This document shows positions 7,632-16,580 of a stretch of DNA of 64,000 nt, piece by piece. This stretch comes from Comamonas thiooxydans (GTDB taxonomy: Bacteria; Pseudomonadota; Gammaproteobacteria; Burkholderiales; Burkholderiaceae_C), in assembly GCF_002157685.2 (NCBI RefSeq), contig NZ_AP026738.1:744001-808000 (forward strand), read 5' to 3'. A program made the translations under genes and the position numbers. Within the stretch, counting starts at the first letter, position 1. Each line of letters opens with the position of its first letter. The notes under the pieces were generated by a model. That model was not told the DNA's origin. It saw nothing but the letters and a program-made list of their open reading frames with translations, and ran no database searches.

Positions 7632-7669
7632 TCAGTTGCTGGCATAAGCCAGTAATTGCTTAAAAGCCA

Positions 7670-7698
7670 AAAGGCCTGTCGAAAGACAGGCCTTTTTT
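7670..7698 (+). terminator. Rho-independent terminator of porin 1
   Basis: Stem AAAGGCCTGTC/GACAGGCCTTT with a GAAA tetraloop (7670-7695) and a run of six T, 38 bp after the stop codon. Confidence 0.95.
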
Positions 7699-7855
7699 AT
7701 TTCTGGGGTTAAACCTGAAAGGGTGTTTGCTGAGAGGTTTGTCCCCAGAGGGAAAGGCCTGTGTTGCGCTTGTGCCAAAGCTCTCGTTGCTGGAGAAAGC
7801 ATTTCTAGAATGAAATTTCCACCAACTGTTAGTGAATTAAGAGAGAGGCAACACA

Positions 7856-9025
7856 ATGACATCTTCATTTGTGAAAAAAACATTGGCTTTGGCTGTGCTG
7901 GGTTCTCTGGGAACAATGGCTTATGCACAAAGCAGCGTGCAACTGTATGGCATTGTGGATGCAGCGATTCGTCACACGACTAATGAGGGGCCAAATAAAA
8001 GCGGTCTGACCAAAATGATCGGTGGTGGCATGTCGGAGAGCCGCTGGGGTATCAATATCAAGGAAGATTTGGGTGGTGGCCTGTCGGCTATTGCCAACCT
8101 GGAAAATCGTTTCTGGACGGATTCGGGCACGCCCAGCACCGCTCAGCCTTACTTTGCGCAGTCCTGGGTGGGCTTGCGCAGCACCAGTTTTGGTCAGGTG
8201 ACCATGGGGCGCCAATACAACGTGCTGTTTGATCTGGTGACCTCTACCTATGCATCGTTCCCATATTCCCCTTATATGGATGCCTACAAGCCTGAAATCG
8301 GCATGTCTCTGGGCGCGCGTGCAAACAATATGCTGAAGTACGTTGCCGAGTTCGGGCCGGTTCGTGCGGGGTTGCAGTATTCTTTTGACGAAGGAAATAC
8401 CTTTGCCAAGAAGGGCGGCAGTATTGATATGACGCCAGGTGGTCTGGCATTGAAGACCGCAGGTGGCTATCTGCGCTATTCTGCCGACGGCATTTCCGTG
8501 GGCGGTGCTTTCCAGCGCTCCACCTTGCCGGCCGGCACCGATGTGGATGCCTGGACATTGGGCGGCTCCTATCGCACCGGGCCTCTGTATCTGATGGCTG
8601 GTTACGGCCAGAACAAGGTCAAGGATAGTCTCGGTGCTGCTGGGGCTGGTGCCATTTTTGACGCCGGCCTGCTCAATGCATATTGGACAGGCTCTTCCAA
8701 TGGTGGCTTTATCGCGGGCAATGCGCCTGGCAACTTTGCCAACAAGCGTGAGATGTTCAAGGTCGGTTTTGGCTACCAGGTCACGCCGCAGCTCAATGCC
8801 GGCCTGCATTACTACCATGCCAAGCAATCGGGATCGGCGACTGGCGCCTTCAATGGCAAGGCCGACTTTATCGTTGCCGTGGCTGACTATGCCTTCTCCA
8901 AGCGCACCGACGCTTATTTCGCGGTGGACTACACCAAGACCAAAGGCGGTGCGGGTGTGATGCTTGATTCCAATGGAGCGAAAAAGCGTACCGGCATCAC
9001 TGTCGGCCTGCGTCATCGTTTCTAA
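7856..9025 (+). CDS. Outer-membrane porin, second paralogue
   Basis: The 389-residue protein has a signal peptide (FVKKTLALAVLGSLGTMAYAQ), the porin first strand SSVQLYGIVDAAIRH, the loop signature SRWGINIKEDLGGGLSAI, and ends TVGLRHRF with terminal Phe. It is a general porin of the same family as its neighbour but diverged in loops and in codon use, so the pair is not a recent duplication. A GAGAGAGG ribosome site precedes the ATG and terminators flank the gene on both sides, so the two porins are separate units, possibly used under different conditions. Substrate preference cannot be read from the sequence. Confidence 0.94.
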   Translation: MTSSFVKKTLALAVLGSLGTMAYAQSSVQLYGIVDAAIRHTTNEGPNKSGLTKMIGGGMSESRWGINIKEDLGGGLSAIANLENRFWTDSGTPSTAQPYFAQSWVGLRSTSFGQVTMGRQYNVLFDLVTSTYASFPYSPYMDAYKPEIGMSLGARANNMLKYVAEFGPVRAGLQYSFDEGNTFAKKGGSIDMTPGGLALKTAGGYLRYSADGISVGGAFQRSTLPAGTDVDAWTLGGSYRTGPLYLMAGYGQNKVKDSLGAAGAGAIFDAGLLNAYWTGSSNGGFIAGNAPGNFANKREMFKVGFGYQVTPQLNAGLHYYHAKQSGSATGAFNGKADFIVAVADYAFSKRTDAYFAVDYTKTKGGAGVMLDSNGAKKRTGITVGLRHRF

Positions 9026-9042
9026 GGCGAATCTTTGGATAG

Positions 9043-9073
9043 AAAAGCCAGCCCGATATCGGCTGGCTTTTTT
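9043..9073 (+). terminator. Rho-independent terminator of porin 2
   Basis: Stem AAAAGCCAGCC/GGCTGGCTTTT (9043-9053 with 9061-9071) with a seven-base loop and a T run, 17 bp after the porin stop. Confidence 0.93.
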
Positions 9074-9107
9074 GTGCTCGGAGCAATTCGTGAAGCTCGA
9101 CGCAAAA

Positions 9108-9135
9108 GAAAAAGGCCGCAGATGCGGCCTTTTTC
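9108..9135 (-). terminator. Terminator of groEL, symmetrical
   Basis: A perfect 13 bp inverted repeat GAAAAAGGCCGCA/TGCGGCCTTTTTC with a two-base spacer. Its A and T runs allow it to work in both directions; it is the only terminator candidate after groEL on the minus strand. Confidence 0.88.
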
Positions 9136-9183
9136 TTGTGGGCAAACCAGGTGGAGCAAACCACCTGGTCAGCAGCAGAGCAA

Positions 9184-10836
<1,653 letters not shown>

Positions 10837-10918
10837 CTAAAGAATGGGGTTCAAATGTTCTGCCGGCGCTTATCAATCAATCGCCAGCAGCTATGAATAG
10901 GGGGGTGTTCGGGAAGGA

Positions 10919-11209
10919 TTACTTCTCGACGACTGCGAACAGGTCGTCTTCCTTCATGACCAGCAGCTCGTCGCCGTGGATCTTCACGGTTTGGCCAGAG
11001 TACTTGCCGAACAGAACGCGGTCGCCGACCTTCACGTTCAGGGCGATCAGTTCGCCCTTGTCATTGCGCTTGCCGGGACCCACAGCCAGCACTTCGCCCT
11101 GGTCAGGCTTCTCGGTGGCAGCATCAGGGAGCACGATGCCCGAGGCTGTCTTGGTTTCGTTTTCGAGGCGCTTGACGATCACGCGATCGTGCAGGGGACG
11201 CAGGTTCAT
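10919..11209 (-). CDS. groES: Co-chaperonin GroES (10 kDa)
   Basis: The 96-residue heptameric lid of the GroEL chamber. [14 protein letters not shown], the mobile loop ([16 protein letters not shown]) and the C-terminal [18 protein letters not shown] are all typical. The start at 11209 is fixed by TAGGAG five bases upstream; a longer in-frame opening from 11233 is not used by the family. It is the first gene of the groES-groEL operon; CIRCE and a promoter lie 85-140 bp upstream. Confidence 0.99.
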   Translation of the reverse strand: MNLRPLHDRVIVKRLENETKTASGIVLPDAATEKPDQGEVLAVGPGKRNDKGELIALNVKVGDRVLFGKYSGQTVKIHGDELLVMKEDDLFAVVEK

Positions 11210-11293
11210 ACCAACTCCTAAATACATCAACAAAGTTGAAACAAGACTTGCCAGCCATCCTGGCCGACATTCGGAATATCTAGGGTCAAGCTG

Positions 11294-11320
11294 TTAGCAC
11301 TCAACCCCATCGAGTGCTAA
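11294..11320. promoter_or_regulatory. CIRCE operator (HrcA-binding site) of groES-groEL
   Basis: TTAGCACTC, nine bases, GAGTGCTAA: an exact match to the CIRCE consensus. It overlaps or lies just downstream of the -10 box of the minus-strand promoter, where bound HrcA blocks transcription until heat stress. hrcA itself is not in the window. Confidence 0.97.
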
Positions 11321-11347
11321 TAATAAGGCAATTTCCCGAGCTTTCAA
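11320..11347 (-). promoter_or_regulatory. Promoter of groES-groEL
   Basis: On the minus strand TTGAAA (11347-11342), a 16 bp spacer and TATTAT (11325-11320) form a good sigma-70 promoter directly abutting CIRCE. The -35 is within CTTGAAA, also the -35 of heat-shock sigma-32, but no CCCCAT -10 follows at the right distance, so HrcA control looks dominant. Confidence 0.75.
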
Positions 11348-11470
11348 GACCTCCCCCCAGCCGATCAGAGGGCCAATCTGTCAAGGAGCAGGGTTTGTGC
11401 GGAGTCATGTGTAACGTGTTTTTACAAATAGGCCTGGCTTTTGCTCTGTCAGAACATGCCTCTAGAAACC

Positions 11471-14098
11471 ATGACTGCCCCGGCGCAGCGCGCCCAGGAT
11501 CTGCTGCAGACAGACGTCTTCATTCCTCATATGCGCCAGGTCGGGCGCTGCGAGAGTTCGCTCAGGGAGCTGAATCTGATGTGGCGGCTCATAGAGTCCT
11601 CCGCCAAGATGAATTGCCCTGAGGAAGCGCAGGCCTTGCTGCCCATGATGGCCGCCACGCGTGGCGGCTTCGAACGGCTGGAGCAGGATCTGGTGCGCTC
11701 CATGGTCATGCAGGCGGTGGCAGGGGTGACGGCAGGGCTGTCCAGTCAGGCGCAGCATCTGATCGATACCCTGGTGCGCAATCTCTACGAGCGCACGGCC
11801 GATGTGGGGTTTCTGGCGACCGATGCCGTGCTGTGCGGTTTCATGGCCGGGCTGGATGGCGATGAGGCAGCCATTACCCGGCGTCTGCAGGCCTATCGGA
11901 GCAAATACACGGTCTATGCAGACATTCTGCTGCTGGATGCCAAAGGCCAGGTACGAGCGAGCGCGCGGGAGAGGAGTCAGGCCAAGGATCAGCCATGCCG
12001 GGATGCGTTGATTGCCCGTGCGCTGCAGAGCCCGGGCTTTGTGCAGAGCTTTGGTGCTACCGACCTGCTGCCGGGCCATGACAGTGGGCTGATCTATGCG
12101 CATCGCATGCTGGACCCCACCAACCGGCAAGCCATGGGCGTGCTGTGCCTGTGCTTTGACTTCGACGGCGAGATGCAAGGCATCTGGAGCGGACGCGAGC
12201 AGGCTGACGGCAGTGGCGCACCTGAGGCGCAGACCAGCATCGCCCTGCTGCTGGATGAGCAGGGTCAGGTGCTGGCCAGCAGCGATCTGCACTGGATTGG
12301 TGTGGGTGCGAATGTGCGGCCTCACCGTGATGGTGCGAGCGCGCTGCATGTGCATGGAGGACGCACCTATCTGGTGCAATCTGCGGCATCGGCAGGCTAT
12401 CAGGGCTATATGGGCCCCCAGGGCTGGCGGGCGCAGATCATGACGCCGCTGGAGCTGGCCTTCGGCCTCCAGTCGCAGGCGGGTCTGGATGGGCTGGATG
12501 CCGAGGTGGCCCAGGGCCTGCTGACACATGCGCACCGTTTCTGCCCGCCTCTGCACGCCATCCACAGCGCGGCGGACACCATACGCCGTGTGGTCTGGAA
12601 CGGGCGAGTGATGACGGCAGGCAAGCAGATGGACAACACGCGGCTGCAAGCCGTGCTCGAGCAGATTGGCGAGACCGGGGCAAGGACCAACGAGGTCTTC
12701 TCCCAGTCCATCGATGCGCTCTACGGCACGGTGCTCAATACCGCACTGCGGGACAACAGCCTGTTGACCAGTCTGCTGGTGGATCTGCTTGATCGCAATC
12801 TCTACGAGCGTGCCAACGACTGCCGCTGGTGGGCCTTGACGCCGCAGCTGTCCGAATTGCTCGAGGACCAGGCTTTGGGCGAGACGGCCCCAGATCAGGT
12901 AAGTGAGGTGTGCGAGTTGCTCACCGCCATTCACGACCTCTATACGGTCTACCAGCAAATCATGGTCTATGACGCCCGCGGCAGAGTCGTGGCCGTCAGC
13001 CAGAGAGGGCAGGCAGAGAGTCGGGAGCTACTGGGCAGTTATATAGAGGCGGACAGCTTGCACCAGGTCATGGCGCTGGCAGGGACCCAGGCCTATCACG
13101 TCTCGCCATGGCGCCCTTGTGTTCAGCACGAGGAGGATGGTCCGACCTATGTCTATCACGCGGCCATACGCAACGCCGATGGGATGGTGCTGGGCGGGAT
13201 CGGCCTGGTGTTTCATGCACAGCGTGAATTCAAGGCCATGCTCGAGGGCGTGAGCGGCGTTCAGGCGGCAGGTGCAGGCAGCAGGCGGGTGGCCTACCTG
13301 AACCGCTCGGGCCTGGTCATGTCCTCCTCGGATGTGCTGCTGCAGCCAGGCATGCGGCTGGATCTGCCGCCGCAGATGCTGGCTTTGGCACCAGGCCAGA
13401 GCATGGCCCGCGCCATGGTGTATCAGGGTCAGTATTGCGTGGTGGCGATTACGGCAGGCAGCGGCTACCGGGAGTTCAAGCGCAGCGACGGCTATCGCGA
13501 AGAGGTGCTTGCGCTGTCCGTGCAGGCTTTTGGTGCGGTGCAGGACGATGCCCTGGCGGCTGTCGGTCGGCGCAACACCAGGGTGCAAAGCCTGGCTGCG
13601 GCCAGTCAGGGCAGCGCTTTGGGCATTGAGATGGCGACTTTTTTTGTGGGGCGCAGCGTGCTTGCCGTCGATGCGGCCTGCGTGCTCGAGGCCCAGAGCG
13701 CCTCGGCCATCGCTCCCGTTTCGGCCGGTCGCTTGCCGCACTGCGTGGGAACGCTGGCGCGGCGCAGCCAGGGCGTCGTGGCCGGCTATGTATGGGTCTT
13801 CGATCTGGGAGCCCTGCTCTTTGGCAAACCTGTCATCAGGACGGCGCAAAGCCAGGTGATCGTGCTGGAGCACCAGGGGCTCAAGCTGGGCGTGCTGGTC
13901 AGTGATCTCGAAGGCGTGGTGCGCTTCGAGAGCGGGCAGTTGCGACTGGCTCCTGCAATGGCGGGTGCGGCAGATCAGCTGGTGGACCGCTTGATCCGTG
14001 CCAATGACGGAGATCTGCTCATCCAATGCCTGAACGTGACGGCCCTGGTGCGCATGCTCAAGGCACCGCTGCCGGCGGAGCAGGCTGCTGGGGGCTGA
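11471..14098 (+). CDS. Large soluble protein with two Cache-like sensor modules and a C-terminal CheW domain
   Basis: The 875-residue protein has two related modules, each opening with NLYER.(A/N)D (residues about 104 and 443) and later showing Y(R/T)xKYTVYADILLLDAKGQV or LYTVYQQIMVYDARGRVV, the strand pair of Cache/PAS-like sensor domains. Residues about 720-865 resemble CheW, including VGRSVLAVDAACVLEA, GRLPHCVGTLARR and VIVLEHQGLKLGVLVSDLEGVV. There is no signal peptide, membrane segment, HAMP or methyl-accepting region, so it should be cytoplasmic and could bring a ligand signal straight to a CheA kinase. No other chemotaxis gene is near. It is divergent from groES. Starts at 11456 and 11441 (TTG) are also possible; ribosome sites are weak. 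The function is inferred from domains only. Confidence 0.75.
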   Translation: MTAPAQRAQDLLQTDVFIPHMRQVGRCESSLRELNLMWRLIESSAKMNCPEEAQALLPMMAATRGGFERLEQDLVRSMVMQAVAGVTAGLSSQAQHLIDTLVRNLYERTADVGFLATDAVLCGFMAGLDGDEAAITRRLQAYRSKYTVYADILLLDAKGQVRASARERSQAKDQPCRDALIARALQSPGFVQSFGATDLLPGHDSGLIYAHRMLDPTNRQAMGVLCLCFDFDGEMQGIWSGREQADGSGAPEAQTSIALLLDEQGQVLASSDLHWIGVGANVRPHRDGASALHVHGGRTYLVQSAASAGYQGYMGPQGWRAQIMTPLELAFGLQSQAGLDGLDAEVAQGLLTHAHRFCPPLHAIHSAADTIRRVVWNGRVMTAGKQMDNTRLQAVLEQIGETGARTNEVFSQSIDALYGTVLNTALRDNSLLTSLLVDLLDRNLYERANDCRWWALTPQLSELLEDQALGETAPDQVSEVCELLTAIHDLYTVYQQIMVYDARGRVVAVSQRGQAESRELLGSYIEADSLHQVMALAGTQAYHVSPWRPCVQHEEDGPTYVYHAAIRNADGMVLGGIGLVFHAQREFKAMLEGVSGVQAAGAGSRRVAYLNRSGLVMSSSDVLLQPGMRLDLPPQMLALAPGQSMARAMVYQGQYCVVAITAGSGYREFKRSDGYREEVLALSVQAFGAVQDDALAAVGRRNTRVQSLAAASQGSALGIEMATFFVGRSVLAVDAACVLEAQSASAIAPVSAGRLPHCVGTLARRSQGVVAGYVWVFDLGALLFGKPVIRTAQSQVIVLEHQGLKLGVLVSDLEGVVRFESGQLRLAPAMAGAADQLVDRLIRANDGDLLIQCLNVTALVRMLKAPLPAEQAAGG

Positions 14099-14112
14099 AC
14101 GGGCAGGGGCGC

Positions 14113-14451
14113 TTACTGAACCGGGAACGGGTTCTTTTCGTCGCGAGGGGCGCTGAAGTCCACGGTCGGCGTGGTCTTGATCTCGTACTGGCCGCGATCC
14201 TTGCCTTCGATCCACTTCGGGGGCTTGCCGCGGCCGGTCCAGGTCGCACCACTTTCGGGGTCGTAGTACCTGGCCTCGACCTTTTTCTTTTCTTCAGGCT
14301 TCCAGGGGAAGACCTGCTGAGAGGTAAAGCCGAAGGTGGCGATCAGTTGCTTGACGGTGGCCAGGGCTTCCTTGGCTTCGGTGCTGCGCGCTTCTTCGAT
14401 GCGCTTGTCCAGCGCATTTTTCTGAGCGATGAGTTCTTGATAGCTTGGCAT
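14113..14451 (-). CDS. H-NS family nucleoid-associated DNA-binding protein
   Basis: The 112-residue protein has an N-terminal helical oligomerisation part (YQELIAQKNALDKRIEEAR) and a C-terminal DNA-binding part with TWTGRGKPPKWIEGKDRGQYEI, the TWxGxGxxPxW loop of the H-NS family that enters AT-rich minor grooves. It resembles the short H-NS-like proteins (BpH3/MvaT-like in role) of Burkholderiales, several of which usually occur per genome. It silences or bridges AT-rich DNA. It is convergent with the Cache-CheW gene, 14 bp apart, and has its own 188 bp upstream region. Confidence 0.92.
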   Translation of the reverse strand: MPSYQELIAQKNALDKRIEEARSTEAKEALATVKQLIATFGFTSQQVFPWKPEEKKKVEARYYDPESGATWTGRGKPPKWIEGKDRGQYEIKTTPTVDFSAPRDEKNPFPVQ

Positions 14452-14639
14452 TCTGGATTCCAGAGATAGTGTGAAAGGTCAGCACTGATTGCCGCCTTTG
14501 TTATTGTTTTGCAAAACCATTCATTTTGGCGCAAGCGCGAACGCGCCGCATTGTTGATGCTGCGTACACTCAATCTGCAAAGGGGCGCACATCACTTCGA
14601 AGGGCTGCACACATCACTCTGGATGATCCGGTCTGGGGC

Positions 14640-15134
14640 TCAAGCCTGTTTTTCACCCGTGGCCATGGCCTGCAGGGCGGAGCCCGTCATGCGATAGCGG
14701 ATCCATTCGGTCTGCGGCAGGGCGCCCAGGCTGTCATAGAACTTGATGGAGGGGGTGTTCCAGTCCAGGCAGCTCCATTCAAAGCGGCCGCAGTCCTTTT
14801 CCATGGCAATGCGCGCCAGATGCTGGAGCAGGGCCTTGCCGGCGCCGTGGCCGCGAGCGTCGGGCGTGATGTATAGGTCTTCCAGATACAGGCCATGCTG
14901 GCCCTGCCAGGTGGAATAGTTGAAGAAGTACACGGCAAAGCCCACGGCCTGGCCGTCAATCTCGCAGATCAGGCCGAAGACAGCCGGGTTGGCGCAGAAC
15001 AGCGTGCGACGCACATGGTCGGGCGTGGCCTTGACTTCATGCTCGGCCTTTTCATAGATGGCGAGTTCGCGTACGAAGTGCAGGATCAGGTCGATGTCTT
15101 GCTCGGTGGCGGGGCGGATATGGAGCTGGCTCAT
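14640..15134 (-). CDS. GNAT N-acetyltransferase, diamine acetyltransferase-like
   Basis: The 164-residue protein has the GNAT fold: RPATEQDIDLILHFVRELA at the N-terminus, YLEDLYITPDARGHGAGKALL (the acetyl-CoA loop RGHGAG), and WNTPSIKFYDSLGALPQTEW as the C-terminal motif typical of spermidine/diamine acetyltransferases. Substrate is not proven; small amines or a thialysine-like compound are likely. It lies after nadM on the minus strand, separated by 66 bp that include a palindrome, so it may be co-transcribed with the NAD genes. Confidence 0.88.
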   Translation of the reverse strand: MSQLHIRPATEQDIDLILHFVRELAIYEKAEHEVKATPDHVRRTLFCANPAVFGLICEIDGQAVGFAVYFFNYSTWQGQHGLYLEDLYITPDARGHGAGKALLQHLARIAMEKDCGRFEWSCLDWNTPSIKFYDSLGALPQTEWIRYRMTGSALQAMATGEKQA

Positions 15135-15150
15135 AAAATAACAGGAAAAA

Positions 15151-15188
15151 GTGGCTTCAGCGCTTGATAGTCAAGCGCTCGCAGCTAT
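15151..15188. repeat. Short GAGCT/GCGCTT-type intergenic palindrome
   Basis: Perfect 9 bp arms AGCGCTTGA-TAG-TCAAGCGCT (15159-15179) inside the outer flank GGCTTC...GCAGCT. It occupies the gap between nadM and the GNAT gene. Its core matches the palindromes at 19530 and 25710. Confidence 0.65.
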
Positions 15189-15200
15189 GGTTTTTATGTG

Positions 15201-16361
15201 TCAGGCGACCTGGCGCTCGGGCTCGCTCTGAGCCAGAGTCACGGGCAGGAACTGGCACAGGATCTGGAAGTGGTCCTCGAAGAACTCGGCCTCCATGCGA
15301 GGCAGATCGGCAACCGGCACCCAACGGGCCAGGGCGGCGTCGTCCGCGCCCTGTACCGGGGGCAGGCTGGGCTGCACGCCCAGATCCAGATAGTGCACAT
15401 GGGTGATGGTACGCCCGCGCAGGCTGCGGTCCGGGTGATCGAAGACCTGCACGGCCTGCAGGGCGGCCAGCAGATCGGCCTCGCTGATGGAGGAGCAGGT
15501 TTCTTCACGCAACTCGCGCATGCAGGATTGCCAGAGGCTGTCACGCTGCTCCAGAAAGCCGCCGGGCAGTGCCCACAGGCCCTGGCCCGGAGCATGGCCG
15601 CGCTGGATCAGAAGCACCTGGTCCTGGCCCTTGGCACGGCAGCGCAGCAGCGCATCCACGGTGACGAACACCGGTGCATAAGGTGCCTTGGCCCAGGCCC
15701 GCTTGTAGTCCTGCAGCATATGCCACTCTTTTTGCAGGCGCAGATACAGCGGTGTCTGGGCCCAGCGGCGCAAAAAGTCCAGCGTGCTCTCGGGCATCTG
15801 GGAGGAAAGCCTGGCCAGGGCGGCCTCCATGGTCTCGGGCGAGGCGTCGCCTTCACCGAAGAAGATTTCGCGCAGCGGAGTGGCATCGAACTGGCCCAGG
15901 CGTGGCAGGCTGATCAGCTCCCAGCCCGGAAAGCGGGCCAGATAGCTGCTGCTGGAGTCCTTGAAATGTCCGACCAGGGCCACGCTCGCGCCTTCGGGCA
16001 CATGGGCCTGCACAGCTTCGCGCACGGCATGCACCCACAGCGGCTCGTTGTAGTAGTCGCGCACGGGAACGCAGCGCACGCGTTCGGCATCCTCTTTCGA
16101 TAGCGCATTGCGCAACATCTGCGCGCGCTCCTGCCAGCTGAACGGGTTTTTGGGATTGGGTGCCTGCCAGGCGCTGCCCAGTACCACCACGACCTGGCGA
16201 GCCCGCTCCAGTGCGGCGTGAAGCAAAGCCATGTGGCCGTTGTGCAGTGGCTGAAAGCGGCCGATCAGCACGGCGGTATGCAGGGGCACGGAGGTGGGCA
16301 GAGTCTCAGGGGCGGCGGCGATGACACGCTTGCTGGAGGTGTTGGGACTGGCTTGAGGCAT
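15201..16361 (-). CDS. nadM: Bifunctional nicotinamide-nucleotide adenylyltransferase / Nudix hydrolase
   Basis: The 386-residue protein joins two domains. Residues about 25-205 are a nucleotidyltransferase with IGRFQPLHNGH (the (H/T)xGH motif) that makes NAD(+) or its precursor from the mononucleotide and ATP. Residues about 230-375 are a Nudix domain (LLIQRGH, ALPGGFLEQRD, CMRELREET) that in characterised relatives, such as the Synechocystis protein, splits ADP-ribose. The Nudix box keeps REL-x-EE but has Asp for the first Glu and Cys for the late Gly. It is the fourth gene of the pncA-pncB-nadE-nadM series facing nrtR; a 219 bp gap with a hairpin separates it from nadE. Confidence 0.93.
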   Translation of the reverse strand: MPQASPNTSSKRVIAAAPETLPTSVPLHTAVLIGRFQPLHNGHMALLHAALERARQVVVVLGSAWQAPNPKNPFSWQERAQMLRNALSKEDAERVRCVPVRDYYNEPLWVHAVREAVQAHVPEGASVALVGHFKDSSSSYLARFPGWELISLPRLGQFDATPLREIFFGEGDASPETMEAALARLSSQMPESTLDFLRRWAQTPLYLRLQKEWHMLQDYKRAWAKAPYAPVFVTVDALLRCRAKGQDQVLLIQRGHAPGQGLWALPGGFLEQRDSLWQSCMRELREETCSSISEADLLAALQAVQVFDHPDRSLRGRTITHVHYLDLGVQPSLPPVQGADDAALARWVPVADLPRMEAEFFEDHFQILCQFLPVTLAQSEPERQVA

Positions 16362-16424
16362 GAGAGCAAAACCCGTACAGAAATCTGCGCCCGCAAGGGC
16401 AAATATGGATAAAAGTGCGCAAAA

Positions 16425-16441
16425 CGCTTACTGGGTAAGCG
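16425..16441 (-). terminator. Weak terminator or hairpin between nadE and nadM
   Basis: A perfect 7 bp stem CGCTTAC/GTAAGCG with a three-base loop; on the minus strand it is followed by TTTTG. It lies in the 219 bp nadE-nadM gap, which otherwise holds no gene. It could reduce read-through into nadM. Confidence 0.4.
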
Positions 16442-16580
16442 AGAGTAGCTCACATTTTTAAAGATTTAACCAGGCCCGGCACGGCCACAGTCGGCATTCG
16501 AGGCAGGTCGGCAGGTGCTCGGCCGCACACAAGGTGCGACAGGGCTTTGCCAGCTTGTCTCAAGCGGGTGTCGGGCATTG

